In this document: positions 16,509 through 25,415 of the stretch, piece by piece
Layout: each line of letters opens with the position of its first letter
How positions within the stretch are numbered: position 1 is the stretch's first letter
From: Streptomyces sp. NBC_00250
GTDB lineage: Bacteria > Actinomycetota > Actinomycetes > Streptomycetales > Streptomycetaceae
Reading direction: 5' to 3'
Assembly (NCBI RefSeq): GCF_036192275.1
Contig: NZ_CP108088.1
Span: 9,038,001-9,102,000 of the forward strand
Length of the DNA: 64,000 nt
Made by a program: the position numbers and the translations under genes
Notes under the pieces: generated by a model
What the model was told of the DNA's origin: nothing
What the model saw: the letters and a program-made list of their open reading frames with translations, nothing else
Database searches by the model: none

Positions 16509-17695
16509 GACCGCAGGGCGTCCGTCGGAGACGCCTTGGCCGCGCGCATGGCCGGGTAGATCCCGGCGACGGCGGCGACGAGTACGGAGACCACCGGGCC
16601 GCCGCCGACCGTGTAGTACGGAATGGAGACCGGCCAGCCCTGGACCAGGGCATAGCCGTAGACGGTGAGACTGCCCAGGGTCAGGCCTGCGATGCCTCCG
16701 ATGAAGCCCATGAGGATGGCCTCCAGCAGGAACTGGGCTGCGATCTGCCCTCCGCGGGCGCCCAGTGCGCGCCTCAGTCCGATCTCGCCGCGGCGTTCCA
16801 TCACGCCCACCACCATGGTGTTGGCGATGCCGACGCCGCCGACGAGCAGGGCGACTCCGGCCAGGGAGAGCACCAGTCCCGTGAGCGCGCCCTTGGCCTC
16901 GTCGCGTGCCAGGAGGAGGTCGGAGGGGCGGCTGACGGCGACGGTGCTCGGACTCGCCGGGTTCGCTGTGGCTGCTGCCACTCTCTGGACGTCGGGCACG
17001 CGTTCGGGGTGGGCGCGCACGTAGACCGTGGCGGCGGAGCCGTCGGCGTCCAGGTGGGCTGTGGCCTGGGGCCAGCCGACGAGTGCGGCGGTGTCCAGTT
17101 CGGGGGCCAGTTCGTTGGGTGCGAGGATGCCGGCGACGGCGTAGGACTGGCCGCCCAGCCAGACCCGTTCGCCGGGCGTGGTCACGCCCAGGCGCTGGGC
17201 TGCTTGGTCGCCGAGCACGGTGACGGGGAGCCGTTCGCCGGCCCGGTCCAGCCACTTCCCGCTCCGCAGCGAGCCGTGCAGGACGTCGAGCAGGTTCGGC
17301 CGGGCGGCCAGCACCGTGATGCTGCCGGTCTGCTGCTTGGGCACCAGGTTGTTGCGGTAGACCTCCGCCTTGGTGGCCCCGACCGCGGTGACCTGCTGCA
17401 CCGGGGCGATGTTCCCGAGCATTTTCTCGGCTGTGGACGGCAGGGGTACGAGCTGCTGCGTGGCGTCCTTCCCGGCGGCGACCGTGATCAGGTTCGAGCC
17501 GAGCTGGTCCAGGCGGGCCAGCAGGTGGGCCTGGTTGGAGGAGGAGATCCCGGTCACGGCGACGACGGCCGCGATACCGAGCGAGATGCCGAGGGCCGAC
17601 AGGGCGGAACGCGTCTTCCGTGTACGCGGACCGATCATGCCCAGGCGCAGCAGGTCGATCAGGCGCAGCCGGGTCCGGCGGGTGCGGGCGCTCAT
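16502..17695 (-). CDS. MacB/FtsX-type ABC transporter permease
   Basis: A 397-residue inner-membrane component of a MacB-like exporter. One membrane helix near residues 30-50 (ALSALGISLGIAAVVAVTG) is followed by a large extracytoplasmic MacB_PCD domain (55-260), then three helices (about 267-290, 318-345, 355-380). GVMERRGEIGLRRALGARGG is the cytoplasmic coupling region typical of FtsX permeases. It works with the ATPase encoded immediately upstream; the ATPase stop overlaps this start (ATGA at 17692-17695). Substrate unknown. Confidence 0.9.
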   Translation of the reverse strand: MSARTRRTRLRLIDLLRLGMIGPRTRKTRSALSALGISLGIAAVVAVTGISSSNQAHLLARLDQLGSNLITVAAGKDATQQLVPLPSTAEKMLGNIAPVQQVTAVGATKAEVYRNNLVPKQQTGSITVLAARPNLLDVLHGSLRSGKWLDRAGERLPVTVLGDQAAQRLGVTTPGERVWLGGQSYAVAGILAPNELAPELDTAALVGWPQATAHLDADGSAATVYVRAHPERVPDVQRVAAATANPASPSTVAVSRPSDLLLARDEAKGALTGLVLSLAGVALLVGGVGIANTMVVGVMERRGEIGLRRALGARGGQIAAQFLLEAILMGFIGGIAGLTLGSLTVYGYALVQGWPVSIPYYTVGGGPVVSVLVAAVAGIYPAMRAAKASPTDALRSA

Positions 17696-18396
17696 CGGAC
17701 GACTCCCGCCGGGTGGGGGCTGCGTTCGTCGAAGTCGATCCGGCCGTCCCGGATGCCCACCCGCCGGGGGAAGGAAGCGGCCAGATCGCGGTCGTGGGTG
17801 ATGACGACGACGGTGGTGCCGTTGGCGTTCAGGGCGCGCAGCAACTCGACGACGGCTGTGCCGGAGACGCTGTCCAGTGCGCCGGTGGGTTCGTCGGCGA
17901 GCAGCAGCGCGGGGCGCCCGACGAGGGCGCGGGCAATGGCCACGCGCTGCTTCTCGCCGCCGGAGAGCTGGTCGGGGCGATGGTCCAGTCGGTGCTCCAA
18001 GCCCACCTCCTGCAGGGCCTCGACGGCGGCGGCGTGCCGCCGCGCCGCCGGGGCGCCGCTGTAGAGGAGGCCGGTGGCGACGTTCTCCACCGTCGTGAGT
18101 CCCGGCAGCAGGAAGAACTGCTGGAAGACGAAGCCGATCCGGTGGGCGCGCACCGAGGCGAGTTCGGCGTCCGACAGCCCCGACAGATCGCGCCCTTCGA
18201 AGCGCAGCCGCCCGGCGCTCGGTCGGTCCAGCGAGCCGAGGAGGGCGAGCAGGGTCGACTTGCCGGACCCGGACGGGCCCACCACAGCGAGGAGTTCCCC
18301 GGCCTCGATGGTCAGGTCGACGCCGTGCAGCACGCGCAGCGGCGGGGAACCCGGGTACTCCTTGGTGACGGCTGTCAGTTCCAGTACGGGCGTCAC
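17692..18396 (-). CDS. ABC transporter ATP-binding protein (MacB/LolD type)
   Basis: A 234-residue ATPase. Walker A is GPSGSGKS, the Q-loop lies in VFQQFFLLPGLT, the signature is LSGGEKQR, Walker B is ALLLADEP and the H-loop is ITHD. The GTG at 18396 is chosen because it overlaps the adaptor stop (GTGA) and gives the usual N-terminus PVLELTAVTKEYPG. It powers the permease encoded next. Alternative starts upstream would run far into the preceding gene. Confidence 0.93.
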   Translation of the reverse strand: MTPVLELTAVTKEYPGSPPLRVLHGVDLTIEAGELLAVVGPSGSGKSTLLALLGSLDRPSAGRLRFEGRDLSGLSDAELASVRAHRIGFVFQQFFLLPGLTTVENVATGLLYSGAPAARRHAAAVEALQEVGLEHRLDHRPDQLSGGEKQRVAIARALVGRPALLLADEPTGALDSVSGTAVVELLRALNANGTTVVVITHDRDLAASFPRRVGIRDGRIDFDERSPHPAGVVR

Positions 18397-19547
18397 TTGG
18401 GGATCACCACCTGGGTGCCGGGCTGGAGACCCCCGGAGACCTGCGCCTGGGCGTCGGCGATCAGACCCAGCCGCACCTTGACCAGACGGGTGACCGTGCC
18501 GTCGACGACCTTGACGCCGTAGCCTCCGCCATCCAGCGCGAGCAGCGCGGTGACGGGCACGATGAGGGCGTCGCTGACGCTGTCGCCCACGACGGTGACC
18601 GTCACGGAGGACGGCCCGGCCTTCCGTGCCTGCTGCTGGCTGTCCAGGCCGATGGTGACGGTGGTCTTCTGCTGATCGCCGCCCCCGCCACTGTCGCCTT
18701 CGCCCTGGCCGGTGGAGCCGCCGCGGATCAGGGAGCGGACGCGTCCGGTGACCGTGCTGCCGTCGGACAGCCTGACCTCGACCTTGCCGTCGGGCTTGAA
18801 CCGGGACAACTGGTTGTCGGCAGGCCGCACGGTGGCGACGAGGCCGGTGCCGCTCACGGTCATGACCGAGGCCGACCCCAGTGGCGCGCCGAGCTGTACG
18901 CCGAGCTGCTGCACACGCACGCTCGCCTGCGGCAGCATGACCACGCTGCCGAGCGTGACCGTCCCGGTCTGCTTCACCCCCAGCGACTTCTGCCACCGCT
19001 TGATCGCGATCTCGGTGCCCTTGGTGAACTTCTCGTCGATAGCAAGGCCGAGCCCGTCGGCGTACCCGAGGTCGGCCAGGTTCCGCTTGAGCTGCTGCAC
19101 GTCGGGACCGTCGCCGGCGCCGGGTCCCAGGTCGCGCCACAGGGGGCGGCTGCCCCGCATCAGGACGACGGCTCTGCCGTCGGCCTCGTACAGCTTCCCG
19201 CCGGGCTTGACGACGGCGCCGACGGCGGGGAGCGCGGTGACGGTGCCGCGGCCGGCGGCGACGACGGGCGTGGGCTCGTCGTAGCCGAGCGTCCCGGCGA
19301 TCTGGATGCCGCTGGACAGCGACCCCTTCTGCACCACGACGGTGCCGTACTCGACGGGCGGTTTCCCGGCGCCGGACTCCTTCTGCTCCCACGGGCGCGT
19401 CACGCCCAGGACCGCCGCTCCGGTGATCGTGGCGGTCAGGACGAGCGGCACGACGACCCTCCGGCGCTTGCGGCGCCCGCCCTGCGGGGTGGGTGCGGGC
19501 CCGGCGGGCGCCTCGGCGGGCGTATTCGTGGTCCGGGCCATGGTCAC
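18393..19547 (-). CDS. Periplasmic-adaptor-like protein with peptidoglycan-binding domain
   Basis: A membrane-anchored adaptor of a MacA-like export system, 382-384 residues depending on whether GTG 19547 or ATG 19541 is used. The GTG overlaps the upstream stop (GTGA), which favours coupling. Layout: Pro/Ala-rich basic N-terminus, one membrane helix near 33-52 (VVPLVLTATITGAAVLGV), beta-rich adaptor segments (EYGTVVVQKGSLSSGIQIAG), a PG_binding_1 module (DVQQLKRNLADLGYADG, FTKGTEIAIKRWQKSLGV), then barrel and C-terminal adaptor parts. It probably links the permease to the cell wall or captures the substrate. Confidence 0.85.
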   Translation of the reverse strand: MTMARTTNTPAEAPAGPAPTPQGGRRKRRRVVVPLVLTATITGAAVLGVTRPWEQKESGAGKPPVEYGTVVVQKGSLSSGIQIAGTLGYDEPTPVVAAGRGTVTALPAVGAVVKPGGKLYEADGRAVVLMRGSRPLWRDLGPGAGDGPDVQQLKRNLADLGYADGLGLAIDEKFTKGTEIAIKRWQKSLGVKQTGTVTLGSVVMLPQASVRVQQLGVQLGAPLGSASVMTVSGTGLVATVRPADNQLSRFKPDGKVEVRLSDGSTVTGRVRSLIRGGSTGQGEGDSGGGGDQQKTTVTIGLDSQQQARKAGPSSVTVTVVGDSVSDALIVPVTALLALDGGGYGVKVVDGTVTRLVKVRLGLIADAQAQVSGGLQPGTQVVIPK

Positions 19548-20071
19548 TGGCCGATCCGGTAGCCGGGCATGGGCAGCTTGCTGCAAGCGGGCTGGATGGC
19601 GTCCCACTTGGCCGGGTCGAAGGACTGGTTGGTGAAGACGAGGATGCCGTCCTTCGGGTCGGGGTCGGGCATGTCCGGATAGCCGTTCTTCCTGCCGCAC
19701 GCGACGAAGGCGCGCGCCATGTCGACGAACTTCTTGGTGTTCTTCTCCTGGACCTGGTGGATGCCGGGGTTCTTCTCGTCGCAGACCTTGGCTGCCGCGT
19801 CGTATCCGCCGACGGGGGCGGAACCGGTGCCCGTCGCGGGGACGGAGATATTGCCCTCCTTGTCGATCAAGACCTGGGTCTGCCCCTGGGCGTGCATACA
19901 GCTCACCCAGGACTGCTTGATCGCGGCGTCGTCCTGCGGCTTGCCGCCGCCCGACCCGTCGTCTCCGGCGACCTTGGGGGCCTCGTCCGGGGAGGCGGAG
20001 CAACCGCTCATCACCAGGGTCGCGACCACGGCGGCCGCCGCTATGAGCGTCCGCCCGATGCGCTCGCACAT
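19544..20071 (-). CDS. Secreted lipoprotein, first gene of the export operon
   Basis: I place the start at ATG 20071, preceded by GAGGAGC at good spacing, giving 175 residues. The signal peptide ends in a lipobox LVMSGCSAS, so Cys should be acylated. The mature part is polar, with repeated Cys residues (SWVSCMHAQG, AAAKVCDEKNP, FVACGRKNGYP, QPACSKLP) suggesting disulfides, and a QEKNTKKFVDMARAF helix. Stop overlaps the adaptor start by 4 nt. Similar lipoproteins accompany MacA/MacB-like loci in streptomycetes; it may be a substrate-binding or sensing subunit. Confidence 0.8.
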   Translation of the reverse strand: MCERIGRTLIAAAAVVATLVMSGCSASPDEAPKVAGDDGSGGGKPQDDAAIKQSWVSCMHAQGQTQVLIDKEGNISVPATGTGSAPVGGYDAAAKVCDEKNPGIHQVQEKNTKKFVDMARAFVACGRKNGYPDMPDPDPKDGILVFTNQSFDPAKWDAIQPACSKLPMPGYRIGQ

Positions 20072-20262
20072 GTTTCTGCTCCTCGCTGATCTCGACGATG
20101 ACGCCGATCTCGACCACGGCGTCGAAACCGTTCTACGCAGCCACCGGTGAGACACGCGTGATCATCTGCCTAACCCCTGGCTAACGCACCCGGCGGCATC
20201 CTGGACCGGGTCGGGGCTCAATACCCGACGTCAGCTGACCGGAGAGGCGGAGCAAGGACGAC

Positions 20263-20919
20263 ATGCGTGTGCTCATCGTCGAGGACGAGGAAGAACTGGC
20301 CGCGATGCTCGCGGAGGGCCTGCGCGGTGAGGGGATGACCTGCGACGTTGCACACGACGGTGTTCGGGCGCTGGAGATGACGGCCGCCGCCGAGTACGAC
20401 GTGCTCGTACTTGACCGGGACCTGCCCCAGCTGAGCGGCGACGCCGTCTGCCGGGCGCTGAACGCGGCCGGATACCCGGCGAGAATCCTCATGCTCACCG
20501 CCGCCGGAGCCCTGACCGACCTGGTCGACGGCCTCGGCCAGGGCGCCGACGACTACATGTCCAAGCCCTTCTCCTACCTGGAGCTGGTCGCCCGGCTGCG
20601 CGCACTGGCCCGCCGCGTCGCCCCAGGCAGCTCCGCCACGGTGCTCAGCCGTCATGGAGTCAATCTGGACACCGTCCGCCGCGTCGCGGAGCGCGACGGG
20701 CGCCCGCTCAAACTGACCCCCAGGGAAATGGGTGTACTGGAGATCCTGCTGGCCGCGGACGGCGCCCCCGTCACCGCCGATGAGCTCAAGGACCGGCTCT
20801 GGGATGCGGCGTTGGACCCCGCCACCACCGCGATCCGGGTCACTGTGCACGCCCTGCGCCGCAAACTCGGCGAGCCCCGGCTGATCAGCCACACCCCCGG
20901 CTACGGATACCGGCTGTGA
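20263..20919 (+). CDS. OmpR-family response regulator
   Basis: A 218-residue DNA-binding regulator. Receiver domain: acidic cluster EDEEE 7-11, phospho-acceptor Asp51 (VLVLDRDLP) and Lys about 101 (MSKPFSY). A winged-helix Trans_reg_C domain occupies the C-terminal 90 residues (LKLTPREMGVLEILL, HALRRKLGEPRLISHTPGYGYRL). It overlaps the kinase gene by 4 nt (GTGA), so the pair is co-translated. Divergent from the export operon starting at 20071, it probably controls that operon and itself from the 190-bp gap. Confidence 0.93.
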   Translation: MRVLIVEDEEELAAMLAEGLRGEGMTCDVAHDGVRALEMTAAAEYDVLVLDRDLPQLSGDAVCRALNAAGYPARILMLTAAGALTDLVDGLGQGADDYMSKPFSYLELVARLRALARRVAPGSSATVLSRHGVNLDTVRRVAERDGRPLKLTPREMGVLEILLAADGAPVTADELKDRLWDAALDPATTAIRVTVHALRRKLGEPRLISHTPGYGYRL

Positions 20920-22175
20920 CGGGGCCGAAGCCGGGGCGCACGGCCGCACGCCTCGCGTTTCCGCACCGGCTGCCCCTGCGCGGGCGCCTGACCCTGGTGA
21001 CCACGCTGGTCTTCCTGATCCTCGGCAGCGGGCTGGTCCTCCTCAACTGGCTCAGTGCCCGGCAACTCATCGAGGACAACCGCTACCTCGTCGTCCCCGC
21101 CGTAGCGACCGTGCCCGTGCAACCGGTCGATCCCGCCGTGCCGGACACCACCGCAGCCCCTCTGCCTACCGACCCAACCCTGCCGGCACCCAGCGTGGCC
21201 CCGGCGGCGCCCGTCACCCCTGCCGAGGGATTCGAGGACTTCCAGGACCAGGTCCTCACACAGGTCCTGACGCGATCGCTGCTGTTGCTGCTCGTCCTCA
21301 CCGCACTCGCCGCGCTGCTCGCGTGGTGGGCGACCCGCCGCTCGCTGCACCGCCTCAACCAGGTGACCTCGGCGGCCCGCCGCATCAGTACCGGCAGCAG
21401 CCTCGACGAACGACTCGCCCTCACCGGCCCCCACGACGAGGTCCGCGAACTCGGCGACACTTTCGATGCCATGCTCGACCGGCTCGACCGCAGCTTCGAC
21501 GCGCAGCGGCAGTTCACAGCCCACGCCTCGCACGAGCTGCGCACCCCCCTCACCCTCCAGCGCACCGCGCTGGAGATCCCACTGGCCCAGGGGCGCGTCC
21601 CCGACGACCTGAAACCCGCCCTCCAGAGTGCCCTGGACGCCAACGCCCGCACCGAGCGCCTGATCACGTCCCTGCTGACCCTGGCCCGCGGTGAGAGCGG
21701 CACCCAGGTGCGGCATCCGGTCGACCTCGCGGACGCCGCGCGAGACGCAGTGCGGGACCTGGCCGAGGAGACGCGAGCCGCCGGCGTCCGCGTCACCACG
21801 GCGCTCGCCCCGGCCCCCGTCGCCGGCGACCCCGCACTGCTGGCCCAAGTGGCCGTGAACCTGATGGCCAACGCAGTGCGGCACAACCACCCCGGAGGTA
21901 CGGCGACGATCACGACCGGCATCGTGGCCGGGCGCGCGTTCCTCGAGGCCGCCAACAGCGGGCCGGTCCTGGAGCAGCGGGACATCCCCCCGCTGTTCGA
22001 ACCGTTCCGGCGCGGCCAAGGACGCCCCGGCAACGGTGTCGGGCTCGGCCTCGCCGTGGTCCGCGCCATCACGCTCTCCCACGACGGGACGATCACCGCC
22101 GTCCCACGCCCCGGCGGGGGCATCACCGTCCGCGTCGACCTGCCACACCGGGCCGCGACGCGGCCACCGCCGTAG
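20916..22175 (+). CDS. Membrane sensor histidine kinase
   Basis: A 419-residue kinase starting GTG at 20916. Membrane helices at about 27-46 and 120-138 enclose an extracytoplasmic sensor loop of 70 residues that is Pro/Ala/Thr-rich and short of known folds. HAMP lies at 139-192, phospho-His at 206 in ASHELRTPL, the N-box in NLMANAVRHN, and the G-box in GNGVGLGLAVV. It should phosphorylate the response regulator encoded upstream. The proline-rich loop suggests sensing of the envelope or of a cation rather than a folded ligand domain. Confidence 0.93.
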   Translation: MTGPKPGRTAARLAFPHRLPLRGRLTLVTTLVFLILGSGLVLLNWLSARQLIEDNRYLVVPAVATVPVQPVDPAVPDTTAAPLPTDPTLPAPSVAPAAPVTPAEGFEDFQDQVLTQVLTRSLLLLLVLTALAALLAWWATRRSLHRLNQVTSAARRISTGSSLDERLALTGPHDEVRELGDTFDAMLDRLDRSFDAQRQFTAHASHELRTPLTLQRTALEIPLAQGRVPDDLKPALQSALDANARTERLITSLLTLARGESGTQVRHPVDLADAARDAVRDLAEETRAAGVRVTTALAPAPVAGDPALLAQVAVNLMANAVRHNHPGGTATITTGIVAGRAFLEAANSGPVLEQRDIPPLFEPFRRGQGRPGNGVGLGLAVVRAITLSHDGTITAVPRPGGGITVRVDLPHRAATRPPP

Positions 22176-22215
22176 GCTCAGCGCTGTGTAACCACGCCGC
22201 CTGGCCTCCGCACTG

Positions 22216-22412
22216 GTGGCCTCCCTGCTGGTGACAGCCTTGTCGTCGTACGCCGGAAGGACGAGCGCGACGGCCGACGGGACGCGGGCTACGGTCGTCG
22301 TGAACGCCGAGGTCTACAGGCTCGACCGCGACCGGCCGTGGGCGCAGGCATTCGCCTATGACGCCGACGGAAGGATCACCGCGGTCGGCACAGGACGCGA
22401 TGCTCCTTGGCC
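22216..22412 (+). pseudogene. 5' fragment of an exported amidohydrolase
   Basis: The fragment starts in a signal-like sequence (VASLLVTALSSYAGRTSA) and continues ATVVVNAEVYRLDRDRPWAQ AFAYDADGRITAVG, the N-terminal beta segment of YtcJ-type amidohydrolases. Similarity ends near 22412, before any metal ligand. It is a truncated gene. Confidence 0.6.
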
Positions 22413-22516
22413 GCTCCAGCCCAAAGCAGCTTCTGCGGCCTCGCGCCGTCACCCGACCGCAGCACCTGTACGCTGCACGGCAAAAAAGCTGGGTAGCCAA
22501 CACCCTGGGGCGGGAC

Positions 22517-22957
22517 ATGGAAGATCGTGAGCGGTTCACTTTGCTGCGGATCACTGGCAAGTACGGCGGCAGCGTGGCCATTGAACTCGATGAATCCGGA
22601 GCGTCCGGCATTCCGGACACCAGCGGCGAGCTGATCGTGCACAACGACTTCGTGGCCGGACTCACTCGCACCTACGTCGAGCCGTACGACCTCGCTCCCT
22701 GGGAGCACGTGCTGGACGAGGTCGAGGCCGGCCGAGACGCGGTGTGGCGCGAGCACGCCCGCGTAGCCGAGATCGGCATCCAGCTCGTGGACAGGGAAGA
22801 CGACCAGGACCAGATCACTGTCACGGTCGCCGACCAGCAGACGACCCGGGTGGCCATCAGCATGGAAGTGAACCGCGGTTGGATCGAGGAACAACGTGAG
22901 CTGCTCCATGGCATCCGCGAGGCTTGGAAGCACGTGCACCCGACCGCACTGCGGTAG
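22517..22957 (+). CDS. DUF5959-like hypothetical protein
   Basis: A 146-residue soluble protein from ATG 22517 (GGGGCGGG upstream). It opens with RFTLLRITGKYGGSVAIEL and contains a two-beta-strand core (GELIVHNDFVAGL, WEHVLDEVEAGRDAVWREH, IGIQLVDREDDQDQITVTVAD) that I associate with the actinobacterial DUF5959 family. Function is unknown. The frame is open to 22358, but the upstream part is inside the amidohydrolase relic, so the shorter start is preferred. Confidence 0.7.
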   Translation: MEDRERFTLLRITGKYGGSVAIELDESGASGIPDTSGELIVHNDFVAGLTRTYVEPYDLAPWEHVLDEVEAGRDAVWREHARVAEIGIQLVDREDDQDQITVTVADQQTTRVAISMEVNRGWIEEQRELLHGIREAWKHVHPTALR

Positions 22958-23139
22958 CTGCCTCGGTGCGGCAGCGGAGTACCGCAACCTCTCGGCGAAC
23001 CCAGGCCGACCGTGACCGGGCGCAGCATGCCACTTACGTGGCTCCTTCGCCCAGCAGCGACCAATCTCTGACCTGAGAATTCGCACAAGTCAGTCCAGTC
23101 AACACGCCGGGCGGCGCTCGGGCCCGTACTCCCGCGCTG

Positions 23140-23307
23140 GACGCGCTGGACGGGCTGGACGCGCTCAACGCGGAGACCGGCGCGGAAGCGGCCGGTGCGC
23201 AGGTCGTCGACGAAGGCCGCCACGGTCTGTCGGAAGCGGCGTCGCTGTTCCGCGGTGTGGCGGTCCATGTCGGCGTTGAAGCTGGGCAGGTCCTCGTACG
23301 TGGGCAC
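23140..23307 (-). pseudogene. N-terminal fragment of a ParE/RelE-like toxin
   Basis: A GTG at 23307 with GGAGGAG upstream starts PTYEDLPSFNADMDRHTAEQ followed by RRRFRQTVAAFVDDLRTGRF and RAGLRV. This matches the helical N-terminus of small RelE/ParE-like proteins. The beta-sheet and catalytic part are replaced by unrelated sequence after about residue 56. No antitoxin is adjacent. Confidence 0.5.
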
Positions 23308-23333
23308 GGTGAACTCCTCCAGGAAGCACACAG

Positions 23334-23355
23334 CCCCCGGCCGTACGGCCGGGGG
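23334..23355. terminator. Perfect 22-bp palindrome
   Basis: CCCCCGGCCGTACGGCCGGGGG is fully self-complementary. It lies between the ParE-like relic and a transposase relic and may be a bidirectional terminator or recombination relic. Confidence 0.45.
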
Positions 23356-23384
23356 CGGAGTGCTGTTCGTGTTGAGACGTCATC

Positions 23385-23819
23385 TCATTCGGTGAACCTG
23401 CGGCAGCTGAGGAGAGTGCAGGCGATGCTGGTGAAGGCGAGGAAGTGGTCAGCTTGCGTTCGTAGCGTCGGTGGAGGCGGCGGCAGCCGGCGAGCCAGGC
23501 AATGGTGCGTTCGATGGTCCAGCGGTGGCGGCCCCGCCGCTGTGAGGACTCGATTCCTTTGCGGGCGATGCGGTGGGTGATGCCCGAAAGACGCTGTCGG
23601 TAGTTGCCGCCACGTGCAGCCCGACGTGGTCACGAACACGATCGCCGCCAGCACCTCCCGGTCGCCACGCCGACGCCGACCACCGCCCTGGGGCCGAGAC
23701 GGCGCCTCCGGCACCACCCGCTGGAACAGTCTCCACAGCTCATCCGGCACCAGCCGCTCAACAATCCCCACGACCTGTAGCGCGCCTACGCCTTGCTTGA
23801 GCAGATGGTCTCGGTCCAA
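23385..23819 (-). pseudogene. IS5-type transposase with a large internal deletion
   Basis: The N-terminal part (VGIVERLVPDELWRLFQRVV, REVLAAIVFVTTSGCTWRQL) and the C-terminal end (HFLAFTSIACTLLSCRRF) are recognisable. The central DDE region is missing, with out-of-frame remains of the ERT.AWL motif between them. The relic is immobile. Confidence 0.7.
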
Positions 23820-24253
23820 GTCGCCTGGAGGTCACGGCAGACAATGGTGAGTGTGCCGTCCCAGCAGGCGATCTCGTGGCTGCAGCCGTCCCTGTGCGGC
23901 AGGATCTCGTCGAGAATCACAGCCCCGAGGTCCGTCCCTCGGTCCTCGTCGACGGGATCGATGATGAAGCCGGACACTCCCGCGTAGCGGATCAGCAGGT
24001 CTTGGTCGTGCTTCCAGCAGTTGTGCTGGAACTCGACCTCCATCTCCTCACCGCCGGCACCCCGGACGGCCCGAAGCGTCAGGTCCTTCATACATCGCCT
24101 GCTGCGGAAGTCGTAGTGGTCCGGGTCAGTGGCGAAAGCCCGGGCGCCCGGCGGCAGGTCACCGGAGATCGAGGGTAGGTGGCTCAGGTAGCGAGCCGGG
24201 TCCAAGACCCCTGACAGGTCGCCGATCTGCGCATCGAGATTGACGTACTCCAT
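23786..24253 (-). CDS. Hypothetical soluble protein
   Basis: A 155-residue protein. ATG 24253 is preferred (GAAGG upstream); the frame is open to 24298. It starts EYVNLDAQIGDLSGVLDPAR and has a central segment RCMKDLTLRAVRGAGGEEME with EFQHNCWKHDQDLLIRYAGV, then IACWDGTLTIVCRDLQATW. Three Cys and several His might bind a metal. I do not recognise the family. The last residues overlap the adjacent transposase relic by 34 nt. Confidence 0.65.
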   Translation of the reverse strand: MEYVNLDAQIGDLSGVLDPARYLSHLPSISGDLPPGARAFATDPDHYDFRSRRCMKDLTLRAVRGAGGEEMEVEFQHNCWKHDQDLLIRYAGVSGFIIDPVDEDRGTDLGAVILDEILPHRDGCSHEIACWDGTLTIVCRDLQATWTETICSSKA

Positions 24254-24439
24254 CGACCTTCGCCCCCGCCCATGACCTCCCACTGGCCGCCGAATCATCG
24301 CACAGACTCACCAACTGAGATAGGAAGCCGTATCTCAACCGAACGTGATCCGTTGATTTCTGCTGGTCAGGCATGGTGTAGCTCGGAATGAGAGAGACAT
24401 CCGGCGTCTTGTTTCCGCTCCGTGGGCGAGGGGTGCGCG

Positions 24440-24578
24440 ATGGCGTCAGTGCTGGGAATGCTGGAGGAGCGGGAGACAGCGGCCCGTGTGCGGGTGGAAG
24501 GGCTACGGGAGGAAGTCGCCCGGTTGGCTGAGGTGTTGGAGTCCGCCGAGATCGAGCTGGACCGGCGGGTGATCGCGG
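24440..24578 (+). pseudogene. 5' fragment of a coiled-coil protein interrupted by an IS
   Basis: From ATG 24440, MASVLGMLEERETAARVRVE GLREEVARLAEVLESAEIEL DRRVIA reads as a long charged helix, probably a coiled coil. After DRRVIA the frame continues into the antisense of the neighbouring transposase relic, so about 46 codons survive. The rest of the gene is not found on the other side of the IS relic. Confidence 0.6.
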
Positions 24579-25415
24579 TGACCATCGACCACCGGATCGT
24601 CGCCTCGCTGGTGGCGGGCAGGGTCTCGTAGTCCCGGGCCAGACGGCGGGAGTTCATCAACCACGCGAACGTGCGCTCTGCCACTCACCGCCTCGGCAGC
24701 ACCACGAACCCTGCCATGTCGTCGGTGCGCTTGACGATCTCCAAGGTCAAGGCGAGTTGATCCAGGCACCAGGCGACGAGGGAGCCGGTGTAGCCGCCGT
24801 CGGCCCACAGGAGGGTGATGTCGCGGTGCAGGCGGCGCAGCTGCATCGGCAGGCCCGCCGCGGCGTCCCGGTCGCCGATGTTCGCAGCCGTGACCGCGAG
24901 GGCCAGGAGCAGGCCGAGGGTGTCGGTCACGATGTGCCGCTTGCGGCTCGGCACCTTCCTACCGCCGGCGTAGCCGCGTGAGGCGGCCGGCACCGTCGCG
25001 GCGGCCCGCACCGACTCCGCGTCGATGATCCCCGCAGTGGGCTCGGCCTCGCGGCCCTCGCGCTCACGGACCGTCTCGCGCAGCCGGTCGTGGAACTCGG
25101 CGATCAGCCCGTGCTCGCGCCAGTGGCGGAAGGAGGCGTAGACCGGGCCCATGCGGGGAAGTCCGCGGGCATCGCCTGCCATGAGATCCCGCCCGCGACC
25201 AGGTAGCGGATCGCGTCCAACAGCTGCCGGTGGCAGTAGCCCTCGGGCCATCCACCCCGCCCCTGGAACCAGGCCGGTACCGGCAGCAACGGCCGGACGG
25301 CCGCCCACTCCCGGTCCGTCATGTCCGACGGATACCGGCGCACTCGGTCCGCAGTCACCCGATCAAGGCTCCCGTTCGATCGACAGCCTTCGAGATCGAT
25401 ACGGGCAACAACCAC
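24578..25415 (-). pseudogene. IS5-family transposase with at least two frameshifts
   Basis: Pieces in order: 25415-25140 (YPSDMTDREWAAVRPLLPVP, DAIRYLVAGGISWQAMPADF), then 25308-24685 frame (REREGREAEPTAGIIDAESV, RKRHIVTDTLGLLLALAVTA, ITLLWADGGYTGSLVAWCLD), then VAERTFAWLMNSRRLARDYE TLPATSEATIRWSMV in a third frame down to about 24580. All catalytic blocks remain but two frame changes inactivate it. Confidence 0.8.
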
